Shown: positions 43,131 to 52,413, counted from the first letter of the stretch. The stretch: 64,000 nucleotides of DNA from Clostridium sp. C105KSO13 (GCF_001517425.1 NZ_FBWL01000156.1:1-64000), one strand, 5' to 3'. Made by a program: numbers and translations. Notes: generated by a model not told the origin, from the sequence alone.

Positions 43131-45194
43131 ATGTCAGAGTTTAATATTGTGAAGACATCTTGTGCAGTCTGTGGCTCCTGCTGTGAGGTGGATGCCTGTG
43201 TTAGAAATGGAAAGCTTGTATCTGTGGAGGGTGCCAAAAACACTCCGGAACAGTCCGGGGAGATGTGTGCCAAAGGTGTAGCGGCCCCGCAGTTTGTGTA
43301 CAACAAAGAGAGGGTATTATATCCGCTGAAAAGGGCCGGGGACAAGGGGGAGGGAAAATTCGCCCGTATCTCCTGGAATGAGGCCTATGATATGATTGCA
43401 GAGAATCTTCTGCGGATACGCCGGGAATACGGTGCCAGGTCCACGGTATTTTATGCGGGATATCCCAAATGGTTCCGTCCGGCGCTGCTGCGTCTGTCCA
43501 ATGCATATGGATCGCCTAATTTTTGTACAGAATCCAGCACGTGTTATCAGGCGGCCGCATTGGCATGGCGTTCTGTTTTTGGCAGTGACATATGTGGACC
43601 AGACTTAAAAAATACAAGGACTCTTTTAATCTGGAGCTCAAATCTGTATCTCAGCAATACAACAATGATCGGTACATATCAGGGACTAAAGAAGAGAGGG
43701 GTCAAAGTGATCGACGTGGATCCCAGACATACGGTTACTGCAAATGATGCGGATATTCATCTTCAGCTGATTCCCGGCACAGACGGTGCCCTTGCACTTT
43801 CCATGGGGCAGGTTATCATAGAGGAAGGCCTGTATGACAAGGCGTTTGTGGAAAAGTTTGTCTTTGGATTTGAGGACTACAGGGAATATGTCCGTCAGTT
43901 TACTCCCGAAAAAGCCGAGAAGATTACCGGCGTCCCGGCGGAAAATATCCGCCTGGCTGCCAGGACATATGCACGAAACGGACCTGCCGCAATTATGTTT
44001 TCGGCATCGCCGGTTGTACATCATATCAACGGAGTGCAGAATTATCGGGCAGTTTTTTCTTTGATTGCCCTGACCGGAAATTATAATGTTCCCGGTGGAA
44101 ACTGCATGTCTCCGGGACCGTTTTCTCCGGCAAATGAATTCGGAAAAGTGAGACGTTTCGATGGGGAAGAGGCTATCGGAGAAAAGGATTTTCCGGTGTG
44201 GTTTGATCTTTCCTGCGACGAGGCACAGTGCACGAAGCTTGCAGATTACATATTGGAGGAAGAGCCATATCCGATCAAGGCAGTCTTTGCCATGGGTCTG
44301 AATCACAGGATGTGGCCACAGCCATCGCATTTGCTTGGAGCACTTGAAAAATTAGACTTTTATGTAAACACAGAGATTTTTATGTCTGATTCTTCCAGAG
44401 GGGCAGATTTGATTCTACCGGCATGTACTTCTTATGAAAGGGAGGAAGTACATATTGATAAAAATGGAAGGTTCTATTTCTCCAACCGTGCCATTGAACC
44501 ATTAGGTGAAGCAAGGAATGACATTGAGATTATTGCGGAAGTTATAAGAAGAATGGGACTTTATGATGAGACACTGGCAAATGGATATGATGCATATATG
44601 CAGCATATTCTGGAACCCTCCGGTTTGAAGCTTCAGGAGTTAAAGGATCATCCGGAGGGAATGCTTGGAAAGTATATGTGTCCTTCTGTTATGAGACTTT
44701 GTGAATCTGATCCGAAAGATCTTCCCTCAGGTAAGATAGAGCTTCGCTCTCTGGTGTTGGAGCGATATGCTGACAGCTGTGGATATTCTGGTCTTCCGGC
44801 ATATGATGATTATAGAATTCATACAGATGTGGACAGACAAGAGTATCCTCTTATTCTGAGTACAGGCAGCCTGAAACCACAATTTTTCCACGCCAGAGTA
44901 TATCGCAAGGCATGGCTGTCAGGCGTTGAGGATGCCCCACTTGTAGAGATACATCCAAAAGACGGTGAAAAGTATGGCATAAAAGATAAAACGAAGGTGC
45001 GGGTATCCTCTCCCTCAGGAGAGCTGACAGGGATAGCTGCCTATCATGTGGGCGGGAAGCCGGGAGTTGTCTATGTCTATCATGGAAGCTCAAAAGGAGA
45101 TGCCAATGAGCTGATAGGCAAAGATTATCTGGATCCGATTTCAGGTTTCCCCGGATATAAGGGGTATTTTTGCAAAATTGAACCGGAGGTATAG
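43131..45194 (+). CDS. Molybdopterin-dependent oxidoreductase (bis-MGD, DMSO-reductase family)
   Basis: 687 residues. The N-terminus holds a [4Fe-4S] motif (CAVCGSCCEVDAC and a later Cys in GEMCAKGVAAP). The following domains match formate dehydrogenase/DMSO-reductase-type enzymes (KYARISWNEAYDMIAENL-like region near 80, TLLIWSSNLYLSNT, VIDVDPRHTVTAN, SDSSRGADLILPACTSYERE). The C-terminal molydop-binding domain contains EYPLILSTGSLKPQFFHARV. A Cys in ESSTCYQAAALAWRSVFG is the likely metal ligand. There is no in-frame UGA, so no selenocysteine. There is no Tat signal, so it should be cytoplasmic. No partner electron-transfer subunit or cofactor gene is adjacent. The substrate is unknown. Confidence 0.9.
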   Translation: MSEFNIVKTSCAVCGSCCEVDACVRNGKLVSVEGAKNTPEQSGEMCAKGVAAPQFVYNKERVLYPLKRAGDKGEGKFARISWNEAYDMIAENLLRIRREYGARSTVFYAGYPKWFRPALLRLSNAYGSPNFCTESSTCYQAAALAWRSVFGSDICGPDLKNTRTLLIWSSNLYLSNTTMIGTYQGLKKRGVKVIDVDPRHTVTANDADIHLQLIPGTDGALALSMGQVIIEEGLYDKAFVEKFVFGFEDYREYVRQFTPEKAEKITGVPAENIRLAARTYARNGPAAIMFSASPVVHHINGVQNYRAVFSLIALTGNYNVPGGNCMSPGPFSPANEFGKVRRFDGEEAIGEKDFPVWFDLSCDEAQCTKLADYILEEEPYPIKAVFAMGLNHRMWPQPSHLLGALEKLDFYVNTEIFMSDSSRGADLILPACTSYEREEVHIDKNGRFYFSNRAIEPLGEARNDIEIIAEVIRRMGLYDETLANGYDAYMQHILEPSGLKLQELKDHPEGMLGKYMCPSVMRLCESDPKDLPSGKIELRSLVLERYADSCGYSGLPAYDDYRIHTDVDRQEYPLILSTGSLKPQFFHARVYRKAWLSGVEDAPLVEIHPKDGEKYGIKDKTKVRVSSPSGELTGIAAYHVGGKPGVVYVYHGSSKGDANELIGKDYLDPISGFPGYKGYFCKIEPEV

Positions 45195-45199
45195 GAGGA

Positions 45200-45361
45200 A
45201 GCTATGGGTTGAGTCTTACGGATCACTATTGGCTGCAGCCTGTAGGACAGGAATTATACTGGAAGGATCTGAACTTTTATGATAATGACTTTTCAGATGA
45301 ATTGGTCAGCAGTGCTGTGAATTATTATTATAGCAGGCGTGTAAAGTGGCAGAGGGAATAG
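45200..45361 (+). pseudogene. Remnant of a HipA-like protein
   Basis: About 53 codons in frame (SYGLSLTDHYWLQPVGQEL, then YWKDLNFYDNDFSDELVS) resemble the N-terminal half of HipA-like kinases of Lachnospiraceae, where a SLTDxYW block is common. There is no start codon and no kinase domain, and the frame stops at 45361. It is wedged between the oxidoreductase and nitroreductase genes. The identification is from recalled similarity over a short stretch. Confidence 0.5.
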
Positions 45362-45417
45362 AAGTGGCAGAAGCATATAGGAGAAAGGCAAATAAGAAAG
45401 GTAAGGTGAATGTAAAA

Positions 45418-45993
45418 ATGTTTAAGGATTTAGTAATCGCCAATAGAAGTTACCGGGGATATGATGAAAGCTACAAGATGTCGCGGGAGGAATTGCTGGA
45501 ACTGGTGGATTGTGCAAGGTTGTCACCATGCAGTGTAAATGCTCAGCCGTTTAAGTATTTTCTGGCCTGGGAGTCAAAGACAGTCCATACAATTCAGTCT
45601 TTGACAAAATGGGCGGCTGCTCTTCCAAATCTACAGATTCCCCACGAAGGAATGTGCCCTACCGGATTCATTGTGATTTGTCAGGATCGAGAGGTCAGTG
45701 ACTCCCTGGCGGCGCATCAGAAAGATTTGGGGATTGCGGCTCAGACAATGTTGCTGGCAGCAGCTGAAAAGGAGCTGGGCGGCTGTATAATTGCAAGTTT
45801 CAGCCCGGAAAAATTAAAGTCTGCATTACATCTGGCTGAGAACTTAACTCCGGTACTGGTTGTCGCTGTAGGAAAGCCCATAGAAAAAATAGTACTGACT
45901 GAAATAGAGGACGGAGAAAGCACAAAATATTACAGGGATGAACATGATGTACATTATGTCCCAAAGCGTAAATTGGAAGATATTATAGTATAA
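45418..45993 (+). CDS. Nitroreductase family protein
   Basis: 191 residues from ATG 45418, preceded by AAGGTAAGGTG. The open frame reaches 45346, but those extra codons overlap the HipA-like remnant and are atypical. The FMN-binding pattern of the family is visible: IANRSYRGYDESYKMSREEL, then LVDCARLSPCSVNAQPFKYF. LGIAAQTMLLAAAEKELGG and a C-terminal AVGKPIEKIVL follow. Such proteins are NAD(P)H- and FMN-dependent reductases of quinones, nitro compounds or similar. The physiological substrate is unknown. Confidence 0.9.
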   Translation: MFKDLVIANRSYRGYDESYKMSREELLELVDCARLSPCSVNAQPFKYFLAWESKTVHTIQSLTKWAAALPNLQIPHEGMCPTGFIVICQDREVSDSLAAHQKDLGIAAQTMLLAAAEKELGGCIIASFSPEKLKSALHLAENLTPVLVVAVGKPIEKIVLTEIEDGESTKYYRDEHDVHYVPKRKLEDIIV

Positions 45994-46010
45994 AGTCTGG
46001 AGAAACTGTA

Positions 46011-46552
46011 ATGGTTGAGAAATCAATGGACAATGTTATTACAATTGGAGAAACTATCGCAGTTGAATTTAAAAGGTGTGGTAATGGAATTGAAAATGAC
46101 ACATAAGAGACAGTGTGCTCTTTTTTAAACAGGTATGGTGGTGATATTTATCTGGGAACAGCGGATGATGGAAATGTTGTCGGTATACCTGAGAGGGCGG
46201 CTGCTGATATGGTCAGGAACTTTATAAAAGTAATCAGCAACCCTAATACGTTTCAGCCCACAGTATATCTTGAAGCAAAAATTGTGAAATATAAAGACAA
46301 AACAATTATTCATTTGCACGTACCGCCAAGTTCAGAAGTTTGAGCATTTTCGTATGGATTTATTACCTAAAGTGAGGCAGTTGGCGATTAATAATGCGGG
46401 GGGGAAAACATCCGGAAATGATAGGAATTTCATCGAGAAGAATAGAGGCTAACGTTAAAAAGTTGAAAGAATTGCAGTATTTATCCAGAATAGGTTCGCT
46501 GAGAAAAGGCTATTGGCTAGTAAAGAATATAAGTGAAAAAAACAAAGGTTAA
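46011..46552 (+). pseudogene. Broken AlbA_2/RecG-like DNA-binding protein gene
   Basis: The start at 46011 encodes ETIAVEFKRCGNGIEND, then a TAA stop where a Tyr codon (TAT) is expected. The same frame continues TVCSFLNRYGGDIYLGTADD to 46343 (AlbA_2/Schlafen-type domain). In another frame HFRMDLLPKVRQLAINNAGG follows, and finally VKKLKELQYLSRIGSLRKGY, the tail winged-helix part. A nonsense change, at least one frameshift and large internal deletions (most of the RecG-like C-terminal region) leave a non-functional remnant. Intact members are about 450-500 residues. Confidence 0.85.
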
Positions 46553-46574
46553 AAAAGATAAAGGAGAGTTTCCT

Positions 46575-47675
46575 ATGAAAAGACTGAAAAAAGCAGGTGT
46601 TATCCTGCTTGCGTTTCTCATGTTATTTAGTATGGCAGGGTGTAACAAAAAAGCTGAAGAAAGAGAAAAACCAGAAAAGCCAGCGAAAACAGGGGACAAG
46701 AAGCCTGCGAAGGAGGAACCTGCCGAACAGGTTCCTGCGAACCAAAATCTGCTCACCGGATTGGGAGATTTGTCAGAGGGGGCCATAGGGAAAAGACCTG
46801 TAGCGGTTATGGTGAATAATGTGCAGGATGCGCTGCCCCAGTATGGTGTGGCGAAAGCAGATATTATATATGAAGTTCCCGTCGAAGGTGATGTGACTCG
46901 TTTGATGGCAATCTACGGGGATTATACAGCAATGCCTCAGGTTTGTGCAGTCAGAAGCTGCCGCTATTATTTTCCTGCGTTTTCCCAAGGTTATGATGCT
47001 TTCTATGTAAACTGGGGAATCGATGACAGTATCTCAGATTACCTGGAGGCTTTGAATCTGGATCAATATGATGGGATGAATAATGCCGGCGGGCTTTTCG
47101 GACGTGATCAGGACAGGATAAATGCCGGCTATTCTCTGGAACATACAGGATATTTCGACGGCCCAAAGTTTTCTGCGGTTGTTCAGTCTGAAGGCAGAAG
47201 AACAGATTTAGCGGAGAACAAGAAGGACACGGCTTTCAAATTCAATGGTCTAAAAGAGCAGCTGAAGCCGGAAGGAGCGGACTGTAACACGGTAAACATT
47301 AATTTTGGAGCCGCAACTGCCACTTTGACTTATGATCCTGAAACGAAGACTTATCTAAAGCAGATAAATGGAACCCCACAGATGGACAGTCGCTCTAATA
47401 CACAGCTTGAATTTACAAATATATTTGTGCTTGAAACAGAAATTTCAGTCAGAGATGATATTGGTCATAAGAATGTGGATTGGGACGGCAGTGACACGTC
47501 TGTGGGATATTATGTTTCAAACGGCGGTGTCCAGAAGATATACTGGAACAAAGATAGCAATGATGAAACTTCCTATCTGCGCTTCTACGATCAGGAAAGT
47601 AAAGGGGAGATCAAAGTTAACCGTGGAAAGAGTTATATTGCGGTTAATTATCCCGGGCAGAGTGCATTTAAATAA
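46575..47675 (+). CDS. DUF3048 (YerB-type) lipoprotein
   Basis: 366 residues from ATG 46575, preceded by AAAGGAGAG. In-frame codons back to 46533 overlap the broken upstream gene. The signal peptide ends in a lipobox (LFSMAGC, Cys near 23), followed by a charged EKPEKPAKTG linker. The domain then matches DUF3048/YerB: GKRPVAVMVNNVQDALPQYG, ADIIYEVPVEGDVTRLMAIY and AVRSCRYYFPAFSQGYDAFY. A C-terminal region has GHKNVDWDGSDT. It is anchored on the outer face of the membrane. The function of YerB-like proteins is not established. A wall or lipid role is only a suggestion. Confidence 0.88.
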   Translation: MKRLKKAGVILLAFLMLFSMAGCNKKAEEREKPEKPAKTGDKKPAKEEPAEQVPANQNLLTGLGDLSEGAIGKRPVAVMVNNVQDALPQYGVAKADIIYEVPVEGDVTRLMAIYGDYTAMPQVCAVRSCRYYFPAFSQGYDAFYVNWGIDDSISDYLEALNLDQYDGMNNAGGLFGRDQDRINAGYSLEHTGYFDGPKFSAVVQSEGRRTDLAENKKDTAFKFNGLKEQLKPEGADCNTVNINFGAATATLTYDPETKTYLKQINGTPQMDSRSNTQLEFTNIFVLETEISVRDDIGHKNVDWDGSDTSVGYYVSNGGVQKIYWNKDSNDETSYLRFYDQESKGEIKVNRGKSYIAVNYPGQSAFK

Positions 47676-47749
47676 ATGATGCCGGTCCCTGCCGCACAAA
47701 AACAGAACCTGCTTTATATAATATTATAAAATGTTACCGGAGATTAATA

Positions 47750-48649
47750 ATGCGCAAGTTTAACCAAAATTTAGGTTACAAAGAAGAATGCCGGAAGATT
47801 CCGATTCAGTTTCCGCCTCAGCATCAGGACGTGCAGCCGGGACTGGAAAGTCTTATGGAGCCAAAGCCGATTTTTGATAATCCCAATTACATTGGAACCG
47901 GAAAGTTAAAAGACAAGGTGGCCCTGGTGACCGGCGGTGACAGTGGGATTGGAAGAGCAGTTTCTGTAGCGTTTGCAAAAGAAGGGGCAGATGTATGTAT
48001 TATTTATTACAATGAGCACGAGGATGCAAGAATGACCAAATCATATATAGAGGCGCAGGGCAGGCGATGCCTTTTGTTCGCCGGTGATATACGTGATGAA
48101 ACTTTCTGCAGAAATGTAGCAGCGACGTGCGTTTCAGATTTGGGGAGTCTGGATGTTTTGGTAAATAATGCCGGGGTACAGTTTCCCCAGGACGATATTG
48201 AAGACATTTCCATGGAGCAGATGGAAACCACTTTTCAGATTAATTTTTTTGGAATTTTTTTGATGACAAAAATAGCTCTGTGTTACATGAAATGTGGCAG
48301 TACCATTATCAATACCACCTCGGTTACGGCCTACAACGGCAATGATCAGCTTATTGATTACTCCAGCACGAAGGGTGCCATCGTCAGTTTTACACGTTCT
48401 ATGGCGCGCTCCCTTGTATCCCAAGGAATACGGGTAAACGCCGTTGCTCCGGGACCAATATGGACACCTCTGCAGCCGGCAAGCTGGCCTGCTGAATACA
48501 TTGAAACCTTTGGCTCAGGCACACCTATGCAGAGGGCCGGGCAGCCGGTGGAACTTGCGCCCACTTATGTGTATCTTGCGTGTGATGATTCTTCCTTTGT
48601 TACCGGTCAGGTACTCCATGTGGACGGGGGGCAGTCCATGCAGTCATGA
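47750..48649 (+). CDS. Short-chain dehydrogenase/reductase, GspA39/YhxC-like
   Basis: 299 residues. After a 55-residue N-terminal extension (GYKEECRKIPIQFPPQHQDV), typical of the YdaD/YhxC general-stress group, it has the NAD(P)-binding glycine motif VTGGDSGIGRAVSVAFAKEG. DVLVNNAGVQFPQDDIEDIS and the catalytic Tyr-Lys pair in DYSSTKGAIVSFTRS follow. VNAVAPGPIWTPLQP is also family-like. It reduces or oxidises an unknown carbonyl or alcohol. It is monocistronic, convergent with the flavodiiron gene across a shared terminator. Confidence 0.92.
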   Translation: MRKFNQNLGYKEECRKIPIQFPPQHQDVQPGLESLMEPKPIFDNPNYIGTGKLKDKVALVTGGDSGIGRAVSVAFAKEGADVCIIYYNEHEDARMTKSYIEAQGRRCLLFAGDIRDETFCRNVAATCVSDLGSLDVLVNNAGVQFPQDDIEDISMEQMETTFQINFFGIFLMTKIALCYMKCGSTIINTTSVTAYNGNDQLIDYSSTKGAIVSFTRSMARSLVSQGIRVNAVAPGPIWTPLQPASWPAEYIETFGSGTPMQRAGQPVELAPTYVYLACDDSSFVTGQVLHVDGGQSMQS

Positions 48650-48699
48650 TGTCAGTAAGAAAAAATTAAATGCTTTATCTGCGGTTATATATAAATACA

Positions 48700-48746
48700 A
48701 AAACACATCAAATATCTGAATTGGTTTCTGTTATTTGATGTGTTTT
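48700..48746. terminator. Bidirectional terminator between the SDR and flavodiiron genes
   Basis: A perfect 15-base stem (AAAACACATCAAATA and its complement at 48732-48746) has A-rich and T-rich flanks. Confidence 0.92.
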
Positions 48747-48754
48747 TTATATGA

Positions 48755-49966
48755 TTACTCTTTTCCGACGATCTGTCCTGCCAGTTTGTTCACCAATTCA
48801 TCCAAAACACTCAGCTGTGCTTCCTTCAATGCGGATTTGATTGCAAAGTTTTCTGTCAGAAGTGTCATATTTTTCATTTCACTGATTTTTGCTTCTATCA
48901 GCTTTGCGGACATGGGCGCCCATGTCCCATTTCCGAGTACGGCAACTGTGCGGTTCTGTATATTCAATGCTTTCATATCTTCCAGATAATTTGCCATAAC
49001 CGGATAAATGCCGGAATTATATGTAGGGGAAGCCAGTACCAGATGGCTGTACTTAAAGCTGTCCGATATCAGTTCAGACACATGAGTTCCGGAAATGTCG
49101 TGGACGGCAATATTTTTCACACCGGCGTCGGCAAGTTTGACAGCCAGGACATTGGCAGCATTCTCTGTATTGCCATACATGGAAGCATAAGCAATCATGA
49201 CACCTTTAACTTCCGGCTCATACTTACTCCACAGATTATACTTTTCCAGTATATACTTCAGATTATTTCTCCAGATCGGCCCGTGGAGAGAGCAGATATA
49301 ATGAATTTCCAGGGGGGTTATCTTCTTCAGCGCATTTTGCACCTGTATGCCGTATTTTCCCACAATATTGGCATAATACCGGCGGGACTCATCCAGATAG
49401 TCTCTGTCAAAGTCTATTTCATCATTGAAAACATTTCCGCCAAGTGCTCCAAAGGTTCCGAAGGCATCAGCAGAAAACAGCACTTTATCTGTTTCATCAT
49501 AAGTCATCATTACCTCCGGCCAGTGTACCATAGGAGCCATGATAAAATGAAGTGTATGCTTTCCGCAGGAGAAGGTATCTCCTTCTTTTATGATGTTCTT
49601 CTTTCCTTCCATATCCATTCCGTAAAACTGATCAATCATGGGAAAGGTCTTTGCATTTCCGATAATCTGCATATCCGGATAGCGGAGCAGTAAATCTGCG
49701 ATGAGAGAGCAGTGGTCCGGTTCCATATGGTTGATTACCAGATAATCGAGAGCTCTTCCGGATAGAACTTTCTCTACATTTTCAAGGAACTGCCGGCCTA
49801 TAGCGTTATCTACTGTATCAAAGAGCACAGTCTTTTCATCCAGCAGAAGATAGGAATTATAGGCGATGCCTTTTGGGACGGGAAACATATTTTCAAAACG
49901 TTCCAGGCGGCGGTCACTTCCTCCGACCCAGTATAGATCATCCGTTACTTTTCTAAAACAATACAT
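48755..49966 (-). CDS. Flavodiiron protein (FprA, A-type flavoprotein)
   Basis: 403 residues on the minus strand from ATG 49966, preceded by AGGAGGACAC. The frame is open 27 codons further, but without an RBS. The N-terminal metallo-beta-lactamase-like domain carries diiron ligands: HMEPDHCSLI (His-x-Glu-x-Asp-His), the His in MVHWPEVMMTYD, the Asp in SADAFGTFG and the His in CSLHGPIW. The C-terminal flavodoxin domain begins MIAYASMYGNTENAANVLA near residue 258. These enzymes reduce O2 to water or NO to N2O using rubredoxin. In an anaerobe this is a defence function, and it complements Hcp encoded nearby. Confidence 0.96.
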   Translation of the reverse strand: MYCFRKVTDDLYWVGGSDRRLERFENMFPVPKGIAYNSYLLLDEKTVLFDTVDNAIGRQFLENVEKVLSGRALDYLVINHMEPDHCSLIADLLLRYPDMQIIGNAKTFPMIDQFYGMDMEGKKNIIKEGDTFSCGKHTLHFIMAPMVHWPEVMMTYDETDKVLFSADAFGTFGALGGNVFNDEIDFDRDYLDESRRYYANIVGKYGIQVQNALKKITPLEIHYICSLHGPIWRNNLKYILEKYNLWSKYEPEVKGVMIAYASMYGNTENAANVLAVKLADAGVKNIAVHDISGTHVSELISDSFKYSHLVLASPTYNSGIYPVMANYLEDMKALNIQNRTVAVLGNGTWAPMSAKLIEAKISEMKNMTLLTENFAIKSALKEAQLSVLDELVNKLAGQIVGKE

Positions 49967-50000
49967 ACGTGTGTCCTCCTCGTTTGTGTATACATGTATT

Positions 50001-50028
50001 ATTTTATCATAAAAGTAAAAATACGCAA
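50001..50028 (-). promoter_or_regulatory. Promoter of the flavodiiron gene
   Basis: Minus strand: TTGCGT (50028-50023), 16 bases, TAAAAT (50006-50001), about 40 bases before the start codon. Confidence 0.5.
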
Positions 50029-50074
50029 GTAAAGAGAACGCAATCATTAATACATTTTTATCTGCTTTTTCATA

Positions 50075-50109
50075 TTCCTTATAAATTCCTTAGAATTGCC
50101 TTTTATCAT
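50075..50109 (+). promoter_or_regulatory. Candidate response-regulator-driven promoter of the peptide-resistance operon
   Basis: Direct repeats TTCCTTA (50075-50081 and 50086-50092) have an 11-base period, one helical turn, as in OmpR/NisR-type binding sites. TATCAT at 50104-50109 is a plausible -10, with no good -35, as expected for an activated promoter. The operon's own regulator (52414) may bind here. Confidence 0.55.
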
Positions 50110-50144
50110 AAAGCAGTAAGAAAAAAGGTGTTAGGAGGATGAAA

Positions 50145-50867
50145 ATGCAGGATTTTATTTTAGAGACGAGAGGAGTATGTAAATCTTTCCACAAACAGCT
50201 GGTGTTGGATCATGTTTCGCTGATGGTACCGGAGGGAAGTGTCTATGGACTGCTGGGACCTAACGGAGCAGGAAAGTCTACTTTGTTAAAAATGTTTTCA
50301 GGCATGCTGCGGCCGGATGAGGGCGAAATTTTCTTTGAAGAAGAGAAGTGGTCCCGCGGATGCCTTGCTAAAACGGGGGTTCTGATTGAACAGGCGTCGT
50401 TGTATGAGAATTTGACGGCAAAAGAGAACCTGGAGGTCAGAAGGCTGCTGTCAGGGGAATCCCGTGAGCGTATTGATGAGGTATTGGAGATTGTAGATTT
50501 GAAGGATACTAAAAAGAAGCGGGCGGGGCAGTTTTCCATGGGAATGAGGCAGAGGCTGGGAATCGCAGCAGCACTTTTAAATCAGCCCAGGCTGTTGATT
50601 CTGGATGAACCCACCAATGGTTTGGATCCATTTGGAATCCAGGAGCTAAGAGAACTGATCCGTGGATTTGCGGCCCAGGGGATAACGGTGATTGTCTCCA
50701 GCCATATTTTAAGTGAGGTGGAGCAGATAGCCGATTATATCGGAATTATATCGGAAGGTGTCCTCGGTTATCAGGGAGGCATGAAGCAAGGGGAGGACCT
50801 GGAACAGCTTTTTACAGAAGTAGTGAAGAAGAACAGGAGGGGCCCAGCATGTGGAAAGCATATATGA
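50145..50867 (+). CDS. LanF-type ABC transporter ATPase (antimicrobial-peptide resistance)
   Basis: 240 residues from ATG 50145, six bases after AGGAGG; ATG 50139 touches the RBS. Nucleotide-binding motifs are Walker A GLLGPNGAGKSTLLKMF, signature QFSMGMRQRLGIA, Walker B LLILDEPTNGLD and a switch His in SSHILSEVE. It is the energising subunit of a LanFEG-type exporter, which removes lantibiotics or similar peptides from the membrane. Two permeases and a sensor kinase/regulator pair follow without gaps. No lantibiotic precursor or LanB/C/M gene is near, so this is a resistance unit, not an immunity gene set. Confidence 0.92.
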   Translation: MQDFILETRGVCKSFHKQLVLDHVSLMVPEGSVYGLLGPNGAGKSTLLKMFSGMLRPDEGEIFFEEEKWSRGCLAKTGVLIEQASLYENLTAKENLEVRRLLSGESRERIDEVLEIVDLKDTKKKRAGQFSMGMRQRLGIAAALLNQPRLLILDEPTNGLDPFGIQELRELIRGFAAQGITVIVSSHILSEVEQIADYIGIISEGVLGYQGGMKQGEDLEQLFTEVVKKNRRGPACGKHI

Positions 50868-51628
50868 AAGCAGAAAATTTGAAACATAGGCACACAGTCA
50901 CTGCGAAACTGTTCTGGCTGGTACCTTTGTTTGCTATTATGATACCTGGCTTTTTAGCAACGCTGTCCGGGGGTTATTATTACCAGCTGAATCAGTTCAA
51001 CTGGTCTTATACCACATTTTATCCCATGCTGCTTCTTTTGAGTACGGCTTTTGCTGTTCAGAGGGAGAAGAAGCTGAAGAATCGAGTAATCAGTGCATTG
51101 CCTGTTGATTTGAAAAAGGTATGGGCTGCAAAGACTGCATATATCTTAAAGATACTGGCTTGGGCAGCAATCATCATTTATGCCGGGGAAGAAATTATCA
51201 GCAGCATATTTGCAGCAGGAGGCAGCAGGATTATTTCCGGGGCAGCCGGCTTTGAGGCGGTCCTGCTGTGGATTATCTTAATTCTGTGGCAGATTCCGCT
51301 CTGGCTGTTTGTTTTTCATATATTGGGTTTTGCAGCAGGAATGATTCTGGGACTCGCAGGAAACATTGCCTTAGGTATTTTAGGTGCGTTATCAAAGTGG
51401 TGGCTGCTGAATCCTTTTACCTACATCAATCGTCTGATGTGTCCGGTACTTAAAATATTGCCAAACAATCTTTTGGCAGTACCGGAGAGCCAGACTTATG
51501 TTGAGGGAGTCCTAAATCCCATTGTTATACCGCAGGGAATTGCAGCGTCTCTGCTATTATTTATTGTTTTATGTGTACTGACTGCCAAATGGTATCAGAG
51601 AAAGGGGGAGACAGGATGGGAAAATTAG
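50849..51628 (+). CDS. LanE/MutE-type ABC permease
   Basis: 259 residues, about six membrane helices (FWLVPLFAIMIPGFLATLSG first). It overlaps the ATPase gene by 19 bases and the next permease gene by 13, so the three are tightly coupled. Lantibiotic-immunity ABC-2 permeases of this class begin with a conserved short basic helix (KAENLKHRHTVTAKLFWLVP here). It forms half of the exporter channel. Confidence 0.88.
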   Translation: MWKAYMKAENLKHRHTVTAKLFWLVPLFAIMIPGFLATLSGGYYYQLNQFNWSYTTFYPMLLLLSTAFAVQREKKLKNRVISALPVDLKKVWAAKTAYILKILAWAAIIIYAGEEIISSIFAAGGSRIISGAAGFEAVLLWIILILWQIPLWLFVFHILGFAAGMILGLAGNIALGILGALSKWWLLNPFTYINRLMCPVLKILPNNLLAVPESQTYVEGVLNPIVIPQGIAASLLLFIVLCVLTAKWYQRKGETGWEN

Positions 51629-52377
51629 GTCGGGCTATGGCATCCGAGTTTTTAAAAATGCGCAGGACATGGATTCTATGGATACATGTTGTAATGCCTG
51701 TGACGGGAATTTTTATATTTCTTCTTTATTATCGATACGCAGGCGGGACTAACTGGGGGAAAATTTCCGGTTACATGGAGGTTTTAGCCCTGGTCTGTCC
51801 CACTCTTGTGGGTATCATCTGTGCTCTGGCAGCGGATCAGGAAAAAGAGGCCGGCCATCTGCAAAATCTTTTTGGTGTGACAAAAAGCAGATGCTTTATT
51901 ATGGCAGAAAAGCTAGCCTTATTACTTATCTGTAACCTGGCTGCCCTATTTCTTGCCGCAGAAGGGTTTGGCATCGGCTTTGGGGGTGGGCAATCCAACC
52001 TGGAGATTCCGGGGAATTTTTATGTAATAATGACCGTTTTTTTATGGCTGCCTCAGTTTTTTGCCTACTGCTTTCATTTATATCTTGGGCTGCGTTTTTC
52101 AAAAGGCATTACAATCGGGGCCGGAATCGTGGAAAGTCTTCTGGCAGCGCTTTTTTTGACCGGAATGGGGGACGAAATCTGGGTATTTTTCCCTTGTGCC
52201 TGGGCAGAACGCTTTATCATGTATTATACCTTATATATCCGGGGAAAAATAAACATTTCTTTCTTGACGGGACAGGTAAAAGTTGGAATAATACTGGCAG
52301 GACTTCTTACGCTGGCAGGGGGCGTGCTATTCTTTGCATGGATACATGTTTACGAGGGCAGCGGGGTAGAAGACTGA
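51616..52377 (+). CDS. LanG/MutG-type ABC permease
   Basis: 253 residues from ATG 51616, preceded by AAAGGGGGAGA; the frame is open to 51571 inside the previous gene. It begins with the same kind of basic helix (ASEFLKMRRTWILWIHVVMP) and has about six membrane helices. It pairs with the LanE-type permease. It ends 36 bases before the response-regulator gene. Confidence 0.87.
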   Translation: MGKLGRAMASEFLKMRRTWILWIHVVMPVTGIFIFLLYYRYAGGTNWGKISGYMEVLALVCPTLVGIICALAADQEKEAGHLQNLFGVTKSRCFIMAEKLALLLICNLAALFLAAEGFGIGFGGGQSNLEIPGNFYVIMTVFLWLPQFFAYCFHLYLGLRFSKGITIGAGIVESLLAALFLTGMGDEIWVFFPCAWAERFIMYYTLYIRGKINISFLTGQVKVGIILAGLLTLAGGVLFFAWIHVYEGSGVED

Positions 52378-52413
52378 TAAGCGAACAGAATGTTTAGAGA
52401 GGTGGAAAGTGCT

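Noticed and set aside
43686-44330. Minus-strand frame of 214 codons inside the molybdopterin enzyme gene
   Set aside because: No RBS, no domain, fully inside a strongly supported gene.
43131-45194. Possible selenocysteine in the molybdopterin enzyme
   Set aside because: The frame has no internal UGA, and a Cys is available in the expected region.
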